Position numbers and translations under genes: made by a program. Shown in pieces: positions 8,576 through 14,975 of a stretch of DNA of 34,052 nucleotides. Under the pieces are notes generated by a model that was given only the letters and a program-made list of their open reading frames with translations, was not told the origin of the DNA and ran no database searches. How positions within the stretch are numbered: position 1 is the stretch's first letter; each line of letters opens with the position of its first letter. Origin of the DNA: Clostridiaceae bacterium (lineage in GTDB: Bacteria; Bacillota; Clostridia; Lachnospirales; Lachnospiraceae); assembly GCA_021200535.1 (NCBI GenBank), contig JAJQGL010000074.1, forward strand, positions 1 to 34,052, in the 5' to 3' direction.

Positions 8576-8689
8576 AATATTTGTATACGGAAAAGCCCTA
8601 TGACAGGGTGGTAGCCTCCCAAGCTGTCACTGTAAATTCAGCCGGTGGCCATTGGTTCACCGGTCTTACACCAGATGGGAGGGGCGCTG

Positions 8690-8806
8690 ATGACGGATTA
8701 TGAAATCATGATGATTTTTCTGGGGATATTGGCATTGCTAATTTCTTTCGGAACTCTGCTGATAGCGTTGCTTGCCTACATAGATAGAAAACACAAGCGA
8801 AAATAA
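8690..8806 (+). CDS. Holin-like type I toxin, 38 aa (Hol_Tox family)
   Basis: The 38-codon frame starts MTDYEIMMIFLGILALLISF, continues with a second hydrophobic stretch, and ends in the basic tail DRKHKRK. This is the size, order and wording of the Gram-positive putative holin-like toxin family (Hol_Tox), small membrane peptides of type I toxin-antitoxin loci of the TxpA/BsrG kind. One transmembrane helix spans about residues 8-30. The ribosome binding site GGGAGGGG lies six bases before the ATG. The seven bases TGGGAGG (8676-8682) are perfectly complementary to CCTCCCA at 8615-8621 in the leader, so the site can be sequestered. A terminator-like stem and a predicted antisense RNA overlap the 3' end. 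The frame has no lesion. Confidence 0.85.
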   Translation: MTDYEIMMIFLGILALLISFGTLLIALLAYIDRKHKRK

Positions 8807-8941
8807 AAATTGCCTAGCCTGTCTGCAAACAGGCTAGGCGGTGTCCGTTAGGACATTGAAACCTACGCTTGGGAGCATCCACTTTTGGAGTAGGATACTT
8901 TCCGTATGAAAGGCATCTGTTATCGGCAGATGTCTTTCTTT
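8800..8941 (-). ncRNA. Predicted antisense antitoxin RNA
   Basis: A minus-strand promoter is predicted at 8948-8976. The transcript would begin near 8941, form an early hairpin (CATCTG/CAGATG around 8914-8932), carry CTCCCAAGC, and end at the 11-base-pair stem 8812-8839 followed by ATTTTTATTTT on the minus strand. It would overlap the last codons and 3' end of the toxin mRNA, the geometry of TxpA/RatA-type systems. Existence and ends are inferred, not shown. Confidence 0.55.
8812..8839. terminator. Shared terminator hairpin of the toxin-antitoxin locus
   Basis: A perfect 11-base-pair stem (GCCTAGCCTGT / ACAGGCTAGGC) with a six-base loop. The T-rich tract follows on the minus strand, so it is best as the terminator of the antisense RNA. 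On the plus strand it begins five bases after the toxin stop. Confidence 0.8.
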
Positions 8942-8947
8942 GCGTTT

Positions 8948-8976
8948 AGTGTAGCATAGTATGAAAATAAATTCAA
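8948..8976 (-). promoter_or_regulatory. Predicted antitoxin RNA promoter
   Basis: Minus-strand TTGAAT (8976-8971), a 17-base spacer, TACACT (8953-8948). The -35 part falls in sequence that also reads as the start of the IS3 orfA remnant, so IS insertion may have changed or created this promoter. Confidence 0.45.
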
Positions 8977-9307
8977 GTCCAAGTTGGTTATCGAGTTGCT
9001 TGAGGGAGAGAAAGATCTCAATTCCCTTGCTGTTGAAAATAACATCCAACCAAACCCGCTCCGTAACTGGAAGCGTGAGTTTCTTGCGAATGCTTCTCTT
9101 GCTTTCGACAACAAGCGGGAGGATAACCTCAAAGAAAAGCTTGCTGCAGAGCGCAAAGAAAAAACAGAATACGCCAAGAAAGTTGGATAGTTGACCATGC
9201 AGGTTGGACGCCGCAAAGCCGTAAGATATATGCGCGAAATGGACATTACACCAATTTATCCAAAGATGAATCTGTCTAAGCGCATGCAACAAGCAAAGGT
9301 ATTTTGA
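8969..9307 (+). mobile_element. IS3-family element remnant (fused orfA/orfB fragments)
   Basis: One frame reads orfA of an IS3-family element (VIELLEGEKDLNSLAVENN, then NPLRNWKREFLANASLAFD, then a basic EKLAAERKEK stretch). A TAG replaces the usual Gln codon after KKVG. After LTMQV the frame jumps directly into orfB (VGRRKAVRYMREMDITPIYP, then KMNLSKRMQQAKVF). It stops at 9307 before the DDE catalytic core. An in-frame deletion joining the two genes plus a nonsense codon show that this is dead DNA. No terminal inverted repeats were identified. Confidence 0.75.
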
Positions 9308-9374
9308 ACTTTTTCCGAAGATAAAGAACAATTCTCCTATCCTAATATATCCAAGCGACATAACTATACTAACA

Positions 9375-9537
9375 TTAGTTTATTTCTTCATAAACTTCTG
9401 ATAAATCTTTTTCCAACTGAGCAGAAATACTTTCATACTCTGCACTTTCAATCTCTTCATTTTTAATTATTTTTTCGTACTTTTCTACAATTGGGGATAG
9501 TTTATCTATTCTATTATTAATATCTGTCACCACTTCA
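9375..9537 (-). pseudogene. Out-of-frame 3' half of the secreted helical protein gene
   Basis: Directly after the run of seven G (9545-9551) the -1/+2 frame stays open for about 52 codons (VPDEVVTDINNRIDKLSPIV, continuing in the same Glu/Lys-rich style, ending EEIN) and stops at 9375. Its composition and helical pattern continue that of the upstream frame, so it is very probably the original C-terminus of the same gene. Confidence 0.7.
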
Positions 9538-9945
9538 TCAGGAACCCCCCCTCTCTTTATCTCGTTTCATATCTTCTATTGCAGTCTTTACCGTAGCAAT
9601 CCGTAATTCTACCTCTTCTTGAAAATTGTATACCTCACATTCTAATTCTTGATTAATAATTTCTTCATTCAAATCTTTGTACTCATTTTCATCAAAATTT
9701 TCTTTTTCGCACAAATCATCCATTTCTTTTTGCAAATCATTCAATTCTTCCATTTCCTCTGAAGACCTCTCCTTTTGGATGTCATTTACAGAGAATGTAT
9801 CATTCATCATAGTAACTGCTAAAACTGGTTCTCCACTTGAAAGGATTGGTTTTACATCTTCTGCTGCCATAACTGTAGCTTCTGACATCAACAATGCTGT
9901 TCCCAACATAAATCCCATCATTTGTTTTCTTGTTTTTTTGAACAT
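9538..9945 (-). CDS. Secreted Glu-rich helical protein, frame interrupted at a G7 tract
   Basis: The start ATG 9945 follows AAGGAGG. Residues 1-28 form a signal peptide (MFKKTRKQMMGFMLGTALLM, then Ala-rich MAAEDV). The mature part is highly charged and probably a helical hairpin (SSEEMEELNDLQKEMDDLCE and similar). The present frame ends at residue 135 only because of seven consecutive G (9545-9551). With six G the protein would run on to about 189 residues, ending at 9375. Whether this is a phase-variable tract, slippage during expression, a recent mutation or a sequencing error cannot be told here. The gene lies 80 bases downstream of the sigma/anti-sigma operon and could be its target. An inverted repeat ATTCGTT/AACGAAT (9964-9988) sits just upstream. 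The family is not recognised. Confidence 0.75.
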   Translation of the reverse strand: MFKKTRKQMMGFMLGTALLMSEATVMAAEDVKPILSSGEPVLAVTMMNDTFSVNDIQKERSSEEMEELNDLQKEMDDLCEKENFDENEYKDLNEEIINQELECEVYNFQEEVELRIATVKTAIEDMKRDKERGGS

Positions 9946-10025
9946 AAAAAAATCCTCCTTTGAATTCGTTCTAACTATTATAACGAATCAAAAAAGGATT
10001 TCCTGACAATTATTTTTATTTTTTT

Positions 10026-10724
10026 CTACTTCAAATAAATATCCTCCATCATTTTTGTTAATACTTCCTTGGCCTCTGTTATATTGGTAGCAATAATCTG
10101 ATAACCATACTCTAAGTCATCCCATATCATCCAAGCCTCCTGTCCTTTGACACAATATTCACACGAATAACCAGAGACAGTGATTTTCTCCTTGTAATCA
10201 TATTCTGCATCCGTAGCTATAGACAGCCCTTCTGACAGCTTAACACGATCATACTGTAAATACTCTTCACCATACTTCCATTCCACATATAAATCATTTG
10301 TATCTTCCAAACGAACATTTTCCTTGAAATTCTTCGGAATTGTTTCCGGTACATTCTTCTTCGCTTTTAGGCATTCTTCCTGTTTTGAAGTTGTCTTTTC
10401 CGTGTATGTTTTTTCATCCATTCTATTTTCAGCCAAAAATGATACCACATACTTCCATATATCAAAGTCAAACACTTTTGCACTTACCTGATTGGCGGTA
10501 AAAAGGCTTGTAACAATAAGCACTATAATTGCAATCTTTCGTACTACATATCCTAAATGAATTTTATTACCAAAATATTTTTCACTCCAAAACATACGTC
10601 TTATCTTCTTGCGAAATTTCTTCGAAAACTTATGTTCATAATCTGGCATTTCGCTTTCCTCAAGCAAATTCATTTCAGCCGTAATATATCCATGTAAATA
10701 CTCTACTATTTGTTGCTCTGTCAT
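10026..10724 (-). CDS. Anti-sigma factor-like membrane protein (DUF4367 type)
   Basis: This 232-aa protein has an N-terminal cytoplasmic region of about 65 residues, one transmembrane helix (about 66-80, AIIVLIVTSLFTANQ) and an extracytoplasmic domain that ends with a DUF4367-like pattern (ITVSGYSCEYC, IWDDLEYGYQIIATNIT). The N-terminal part should bind the sigma factor encoded directly upstream. The two genes overlap by four bases (ATGA at 10721-10724), with GGAG inside the end of the sigma gene, so they are translationally coupled. The proposed role is to hold the ECF factor at the membrane until an envelope signal arrives. The family assignment is moderate; the sigma/anti-sigma pairing is strong from gene order. 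Confidence 0.8.
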   Translation of the reverse strand: MTEQQIVEYLHGYITAEMNLLEESEMPDYEHKFSKKFRKKIRRMFWSEKYFGNKIHLGYVVRKIAIIVLIVTSLFTANQVSAKVFDFDIWKYVVSFLAENRMDEKTYTEKTTSKQEECLKAKKNVPETIPKNFKENVRLEDTNDLYVEWKYGEEYLQYDRVKLSEGLSIATDAEYDYKEKITVSGYSCEYCVKGQEAWMIWDDLEYGYQIIATNITEAKEVLTKMMEDIYLK

Positions 10725-11248
10725 TTTCCCATCTCCTCTCCAAGCATTTTCCGCCCTCTGGACAGTCGTTTTATAACCGCATCCTCTTTTATATCGAATA
10801 ACTTCGCAATCTCCCTACCAGTCAATCCGTGGATATAATGTAATATCAAAACTTCAGCATATTTCTTTGGAATATTTCTCATCACGTGATATAACTCAAT
10901 ATTTTCAAATTCTTTTTCCCGTGTAGCAAAAAAAGGAGAGTCCTCACACTCCGTTAATGCTGCCATTATCTTTCCTCTTCTACTTTTTTTTCGATACAAA
11001 TCGATTGCTGTCCTTTCAGTTATAATAACGAGGAAACTCTTCGTTTCCTGACAATCTATTTCATTAATTTTATCTAAATGAACAATAATCTTTTCCCACG
11101 CTTCCATCAACGCATCCTCTGCATCTTCACTATGTTTTAATACGTTAAACGCAACCATATACATAAATCTGTTATATTTTTCATATAATTTTTCAATTTT
11201 ACGTTTTTCTTCCGGTGAATCTGCCATTGCAATTACCATACAAAGCAT
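10721..11248 (-). CDS. ECF-type RNA polymerase sigma factor
   Basis: The 175-aa protein has a sigma-70 region 2 (YMVAFNVLKHSEDAEDALME) and region 4 with its helix-turn-helix (IPKKYAEVLILHYIHGLTGR, then EIAKLFDIKEDAVIKRLSRG). There is no region 1 or 3, as expected for ECF factors. The start is placed at ATG 11248 (MLCMVIAM) because GGAGG lies nine bases upstream. An ATG at 11263 would put that ribosome binding site inside the gene. The next gene overlaps by four bases and encodes its probable membrane anti-sigma factor. Targets are unknown; nearby secreted proteins are candidates. Confidence 0.92.
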   Translation of the reverse strand: MLCMVIAMADSPEEKRKIEKLYEKYNRFMYMVAFNVLKHSEDAEDALMEAWEKIIVHLDKINEIDCQETKSFLVIITERTAIDLYRKKSRRGKIMAALTECEDSPFFATREKEFENIELYHVMRNIPKKYAEVLILHYIHGLTGREIAKLFDIKEDAVIKRLSRGRKMLGEEMGK

Positions 11249-11459
11249 TTCTATATCCTCCATCCGTTTCGTTACTTATCCTCAGTAAAATTTTCTCTTC
11301 ATCATATTTAATATACTACGCTGCCCTTTCTCCCGCTACACAAATTATGTTTATATGTCATATTTTTTTATTATCTCCTGCTGACTTTCCGAGACCACAC
11401 ATAATCTCAATACCAACATATCCCTCTTCTTTAATTTTGGCATTTTCCCTTATCGTCTG

Positions 11460-11491
11460 GCGTCTCATAACGGTTAACCATTGCAAGACGC
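11460..11491. other. 32-base inverted repeat between the duplicated gene and the sigma gene
   Basis: GCGTCT (11460-11465) pairs with AGACGC (11486-11491), and the centre holds the palindrome GGTTAACC. No T-run follows on either side, so it is not a standard terminator. It may be an operator or an RNA hairpin. The rest of 11249-11504 shows nothing else. Confidence 0.4.
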
Positions 11492-11504
11492 TCAACTCAA
11501 TGGC

Positions 11505-12068
11505 TCAGTCCTCATCTGCTCTCTTCGCTAAAAAATACCGAGGTCCAGAAATTACAATATGATTTTTATCTTTAATCCAAAATCTTGTGCCAAAACCCGC
11601 TTTTTTACTTTTAATCTCTACTATTGGCACTGTCTTGTCATCTTCAAACTGAAAGCCTTTATATAACGCATAACGTTCCATAAAAAAATCATTTGCGCTT
11701 TGCCATTGCATTACAAATTTAGGATTTTTAATAACATAATCATATTCATCATTTGGCAGATCGCACATAATAGAATCATCGCAAATTTCTATTGTACCGC
11801 CAATATAATCCGTCTCCGGTCCTAAGTCACTATAAATGTAGGCATATCCTGTAACAGCAGTAACTACCCATTTACCAAAAGCCATTGAAAAGATACTGCT
11901 GCAACAATCAGATTGTGTCGGTGATGCTATAGGACATGCCGTCACCTCCGGTAATGGCGTCTCAATGGTTGTCTCCTGTTCGTACTCGGATTTCTTTTCT
12001 TCTGCCTGATTATCATCCAATACATTTATGGCACAAATCAATAAAAATATAATAATAACCTTGTTCAT
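11505..12068 (-). CDS. Membrane-anchored hypothetical protein, paralogue B
   Basis: The 187-aa protein starts with a hydrophobic signal-anchor (MNKVIIIFLLICAINVL). A Thr/Pro/Ala-rich linker follows, then CCSSIF, then a globular domain opening GKWVVTAVTGYAYIYSDLG and ending FLAKRADED. The domain pattern (GKW near the start, IGGTIEIC, NPKFVMQW, FWIKDKNHIVI) suggests a small beta-barrel such as a lipocalin-like fold. This is an inference, and no family is assigned. AGGAGG lies ten bases upstream of the ATG. It follows paralogue A by 25 bases, probably in one transcript. Compared with A it lacks a ten-residue piece of the linker. Confidence 0.82.
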   Translation of the reverse strand: MNKVIIIFLLICAINVLDDNQAEEKKSEYEQETTIETPLPEVTACPIASPTQSDCCSSIFSMAFGKWVVTAVTGYAYIYSDLGPETDYIGGTIEICDDSIMCDLPNDEYDYVIKNPKFVMQWQSANDFFMERYALYKGFQFEDDKTVPIVEIKSKKAGFGTRFWIKDKNHIVISGPRYFLAKRADED

Positions 12069-12093
12069 CCATATTTCCTCCTACCTCAATAGC

Positions 12094-12702
12094 TCAGTCC
12101 TCATCTGCTCTCTTTGCCAAAAAATACTGAGGTCCGTCAATTACAATATGATTTTTATCTTTAATCCAAAATCTTGTGCCAAAACCACCTTCCTTGCTTT
12201 TAATCTCCACTAGAGGCACTTTCTCGTCATCTTCAAACTGAAAGCCTTTATATGGCGCATAGCGTTCCATAAAAAAATCATTTGCGCTTTGCCATTGCAT
12301 TACAAATTTAGGATTTTTAATAACATAGTCATATTCATCATTTGGCAAATCGCACATAATAAAATTATCGCAAACTTCTATTGTACCACCAATATAATCT
12401 GTCTCTGGTTCTAAGTCACTAAAAATATAGCCATACCCAGTAACAGAAGTGACTACCCATTTACCAAAAGCCCTTGAAAAGATACTGCTGCAACAACCAG
12501 ATTGTGTCGGTGATGCAGTAGAACTCACTGTTATTTCCGTTGATGCCACAGGACATGCCGTTGCTTCCGGTAGTGGCGTTTCAATGCTTGTCCCCTGTTT
12601 GTGCCCAGATTCCTTTTGTTCTGCCTGATTATCATCCAGTTTATGTATGACACAAATCATCAATAAAAGTATAATAATAACTGCGATAATAACTTTTTTC
12701 AC
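12094..12702 (-). CDS. Membrane-anchored hypothetical protein, paralogue A
   Basis: The 202-aa protein starts with a GTG codon at 12702, with AGGGGGA upstream. It has an N-terminal hydrophobic anchor (VIIAVIIILLLMICVI), a linker rich in Ser, Thr and Pro, the pair CC in SGCCSSIF, and the same globular domain as its neighbour (GKWVVTSVTGYGYIF, IGGTIEVC, NPKFVMQW, FLAKRADED). It is the upstream member of the tandem duplication. It is likely extracytoplasmic and anchored by its N-terminus. Location beside an ECF sigma/anti-sigma pair hints at an envelope role, but the function is unknown. Confidence 0.82.
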   Translation of the reverse strand: MKKVIIAVIIILLLMICVIHKLDDNQAEQKESGHKQGTSIETPLPEATACPVASTEITVSSTASPTQSGCCSSIFSRAFGKWVVTSVTGYGYIFSDLEPETDYIGGTIEVCDNFIMCDLPNDEYDYVIKNPKFVMQWQSANDFFMERYAPYKGFQFEDDEKVPLVEIKSKEGGFGTRFWIKDKNHIVIDGPQYFLAKRADED

Positions 12703-12773
12703 CTATATATTCCCCCTGACCAAAGCAGAAAACATTCTTATTCCAAAGAATTTTTTCATTCTCAATTTAGCTG

Positions 12774-13001
12774 TTATTTCCCTTTAAATTTCCAACCCTT
12801 TTGTGCTAATTGTTTCTCAGAATAATATTTGTATTCCCCTGTTGTAAACAATAGACCTTCATTAAGATGGCTTCTCCATAGCCCTTTATTTTCTATTTTC
12901 TCTCCATTTGCATCCCTCGCATGATCATATGATAAAAATTGTTTTATTACTTTCTTGTGGTTTAATTCTCCACTTTTTAATAATCTAATATGGCAGCTCA
13001 C
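12774..13001 (-). CDS. Small hypothetical protein, probably a gene fragment
   Basis: A 75-aa frame with the only possible start at GTG 13001 and no convincing ribosome binding site. The text (FLSYDHARDANGEKIENKGL, then LWRSHLNEG and KQLAQKGWKFKGK) looks genuinely coding and basic, but I recognise no family. A TTGACA box at 13008-13003 would place a transcription start inside the frame, which argues that the 5' part of the gene is missing. It is probably the tail of a lost accessory gene. Confidence 0.4.
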   Translation of the reverse strand: MSCHIRLLKSGELNHKKVIKQFLSYDHARDANGEKIENKGLWRSHLNEGLLFTTGEYKYYSEKQLAQKGWKFKGK

Positions 13002-13039
13002 TTGTCAAGACAAAAATCAGAGATTTTTATAATGAACTG

Positions 13040-13261
13040 TTGACGGGTCTGGGTGCCCCTTGGCTTTGCAAAATGCAATATCGCTATTCAAAAGTTTACT
13101 CTAGAAAAGTACTTTCAGGATTAGCGGGAATTTCAAAAACATTTTTATACGAAATTAAGACAGGAAGAAAGGGATTTTCTGTAGTAATTCTATTTGCCCT
13201 GGCAGATGCACTAGAGATAGCTGCAACTGATATTATAGCAATAGACAAAAAGAGACTCTAA
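13040..13261 (+). pseudogene. XRE-family helix-turn-helix fragment
   Basis: The middle of the frame, LAGISKTFLYEIKTGRKGFS followed by ILFALADALEIAATDII, is the recognition-helix half of a Cro/CI-type DNA-binding domain. The usual first helix (R.R..KGLTQEELA) is missing and is replaced by unrelated residues. The frame opens with TTG at 13040, or ATG at 13073, without a ribosome binding site. It is most likely a 5'-truncated remnant. Confidence 0.6.
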
Positions 13262-13411
13262 AGTAGCCGTTCTTCAAAAAAACCGTTTTAAAAACACATC
13301 CCTAAAGAAGAACAAACGATATTACTATAAAATACAGGCCTACACCACAACCTCATCCGGCAAATATATGGAAATAAATCAAAAGCCAAGAGCATAAAAA
13401 CAAAAAATTAA

Positions 13412-13461
13412 TTTACTATAATTTTCCATTTTACTATAATTTTCCATACTATATTTTCCAT
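13412..13461. repeat. 18-bp tandem repeat, 2.8 units
   Basis: TTTACTATAATTTTCCAT occurs at 13412-13429 and 13430-13447, with a shortened third unit at 13448-13461. It lies directly beyond the rplT terminator. Bases 13262-13411 contain nothing recognised. Confidence 0.8.
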
Positions 13462-13463
13462 AG

Positions 13464-13516
13464 AAAAAAGGCTTCCGCATTCACGATGAGAACCGTGAGG
13501 CGGCAGCCCTTTTTTA
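13464..13516 (-). terminator. Terminator of the infC-rpmI-rplT operon
   Basis: On the minus strand GGGCTGCCGCCTCACGG pairs imperfectly with CGTGAATGCGGAAGCC and is followed by TTTTTT. It lies about 25 bases after the rplT stop. Confidence 0.85.
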
Positions 13517-13540
13517 TTTTCTATATTTTCAGCGTAAAGC

Positions 13541-13897
13541 TTAAGCAAGCTTAGACTTCGCAGTTTCTACCAGAGAAGCAAATCCTTCCGGATCACTGAT
13601 CGCCATTTCAGAAAGCATCTTTCTGTTAATATCAATTTCTGCCAGCTTTAATCCATACATAAATCTGCTGTAAGAAAGTCCATTCAGGCGTGCTGCTGCG
13701 TTGATACGTGCAATCCATAATCTTCTGAACTGTCTCTTTCTCTCTTTTCTTCCTGAGAAAGAAGAGGTGAGCGCTCTCATAACAGACTGCTTTGCAACTC
13801 TGTACTGCTTTGACCTTGCACCCCTGTAACCCTTTGCAAGCTTTAATGTTCTATTGTGTTTCTTCTTTGCATTTAAACCGCCTTTAATACGTGCCAT
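13541..13897 (-). CDS. rplT: 50S ribosomal protein L20
   Basis: 118 aa, the usual length. It starts [20 protein letters not shown] and contains the L20 core [16 protein letters not shown] and [14 protein letters not shown]. It binds 23S rRNA early in large-subunit assembly, and in Firmicutes also represses its own operon through the infC leader. It is the last gene of infC-rpmI-rplT, 20 bases after rpmI, with GAGGAGG before the ATG, and is followed by a strong terminator. Confidence 0.98.
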   Translation of the reverse strand: MARIKGGLNAKKKHNRTLKLAKGYRGARSKQYRVAKQSVMRALTSSFSGRKERKRQFRRLWIARINAAARLNGLSYSRFMYGLKLAEIDINRKMLSEMAISDPEGFASLVETAKSKLA

Positions 13898-13917
13898 TTC
13901 TCTTTCCTCCTCAACTC

Positions 13918-14118
13918 TTATTTAACATATGGTAAACATCTCTTCATCATCTTTACATTTGATGCATCAACCTCAACAGCTTTTCTCAGATGTCTCTTCC
14001 TCTTAGCTGTTTTCTTGTTTAAGATGTGGCTTGTATTTGCGTTCATCTTCATCAGTTTACCAGTTCCTGTTGTTTTAAAGCGCTTTGCAGCTGCTCTTCT
14101 TGTTTTCATTTTTGGCAT
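13918..14118 (-). CDS. rpmI: 50S ribosomal protein L35
   Basis: 66 aa, very basic. It begins [20 protein letters not shown] and continues with [10 protein letters not shown], the normal L35 pattern. It is the middle gene of the translation operon, about 95 bases downstream of infC, with AAGGAGG upstream of the ATG. It is a component of the large ribosomal subunit. Confidence 0.98.
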   Translation of the reverse strand: MPKMKTRRAAAKRFKTTGTGKLMKMNANTSHILNKKTAKRKRHLRKAVEVDASNVKMMKRCLPYVK

Positions 14119-14213
14119 AAAAAAATCCTCCTTAACTATTTCGTTTTTCTATTGAGAAAACAGTTGTTATCTCTGTCTTCCTTTGAAAGACTTGCCTGTA
14201 TACAGACAAAACT

Positions 14214-14723
14214 TTACTGGCGTTTTTCTGACAGGAACATCACCATACTGCGGCCTTCCATCTTCGGCTGCTTATCGACAACCGCAATATCCTCAAGCTT
14301 TTCATAAAAGCTGTCCAATATCTGCTTACTATAATTAACGTGTGCCATCTCACGGCCGCGGAAACGCAGCGTCACCTTTACCTTGTCGCCCTTTGAGATA
14401 AACTTTCTTGCCTGATTTGCTTTTGTGTTCAAATCATTTTTATCAATATTTGGAGAAAGGCGTACCTCCTTTACTTCCATCGTCCTCTGTTTTTTCTTTG
14501 CCTCTTTTTCCTTACGGGTAAGCTCATAACGATATTTTCCATAATCAATTATTTTGCAAACCGGCGGTTTGGCGGTCGGCGCAATTTTGACCAGATCCAG
14601 CTCTGCCTCCCTTGCCAGCTTCATTGCCTCTCTGGATGACATAATACCTAACTGCTCTCCGTCCTGACCGATCAAACGGACTTCCCTGTCTCTAATTCTC
14701 TCATTAATCATTAAATCGCTAAT
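14214..14723 (-). CDS. infC: Translation initiation factor IF-3 (AUU start)
   Basis: The 169-aa protein binds the 30S subunit, checks start codon-anticodon pairing and keeps 50S away. The N-domain reads MINERIRDREVRLIGQDGEQ, the linker is rich in Lys/Glu, and the C-domain includes RKFISKGDKVKVTLRFRGRE. The start is set at ATT 14723. GGAGGTG (14737-14731) ends seven bases before it, whereas the first ATG in frame (14711) is twelve bases farther and badly spaced. A rare AUU start is a known autoregulatory feature of infC, because IF-3 discriminates against it. A 242-residue reading from 14942 would translate the leader and an inserted repeat and is rejected. The gene begins the infC-rpmI-rplT operon. 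Confidence 0.95.
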   Translation of the reverse strand: MSDLMINERIRDREVRLIGQDGEQLGIMSSREAMKLAREAELDLVKIAPTAKPPVCKIIDYGKYRYELTRKEKEAKKKQRTMEVKEVRLSPNIDKNDLNTKANQARKFISKGDKVKVTLRFRGREMAHVNYSKQILDSFYEKLEDIAVVDKQPKMEGRSMVMFLSEKRQ

Positions 14724-14778
14724 GGTAGTGCACCTCCAAATTTTGATAGTGATGAAATCCTCCGAAATTCCATAAATA

Positions 14779-14906
14779 AGAAAGAGTTCCGCTTGCGGAA
14801 CACTCGCGCCAAGCGCGGTCGCTTTTTCGGCATATTTCGTTTCGCGCGCGTGCGTATCCTCGCGGAGCGTTTTTATGATATAGGAAACAAAGTTTTCTAT
14901 ATCATA
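14779..14906 (+). repeat. Dispersed structured repeat, copy 2, inside the infC leader
   Basis: Bases 14779-14870 align without gaps to 695-786 with about 12 differences. The segment after that forms the hairpin ATGATATAG...CTATATCAT (14875-14905), matching a weaker hairpin in copy 1. GAGTTCCGC/GCGGAAC gives a near-perfect first hairpin. The element lies within the 5' untranslated region of infC, in the opposite sense to transcription. Confidence 0.75.
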
Positions 14907-14940
14907 AAAAACGTAGATGAAAAGCCATCCACGTTTTTTC
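14905..14940. terminator. Terminator-like hairpin in the infC leader
   Basis: ACGTAGATG (14911-14919) pairs with CATCCACGT (14926-14934) with one mismatch, flanked by A6 and T6. On the minus strand it precedes infC by about 180 bases and could act as an attenuator or mark the edge of the inserted repeat. Confidence 0.55.
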
Positions 14941-14975
14941 AAAAAGCATTATCATACTGTTTTGATCATTTGATA

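Larger units (their letters stand above)
11497..12702 (-). repeat. Tandem gene duplication (two units of about 600 bp)
   Basis: The segment ending at 12068 and the segment 12086-12702 are near copies. Similarity extends past the stop codons (ctcagtcctcatctgctc in both). The second (upstream) unit has an extra stretch encoding about ten residues (STEITVSSTA) in the linker. Only about 17 differences occur over the last 134 codons at protein level, so the event is fairly recent. Confidence 0.85.

Noticed and set aside
8834-9361. 175-codon minus-strand frame over the IS3 remnant and antitoxin region
   Set aside because: It is antisense to recognisable IS3 transposase sequence and crosses the antitoxin terminator; its content shows no family.
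14724-14942. N-terminal extension of infC to give a 242-aa protein
   Set aside because: It would translate the leader and the dispersed repeat in antisense. A strong ribosome binding site sits in front of ATT 14723, and the extra residues do not resemble IF-3.
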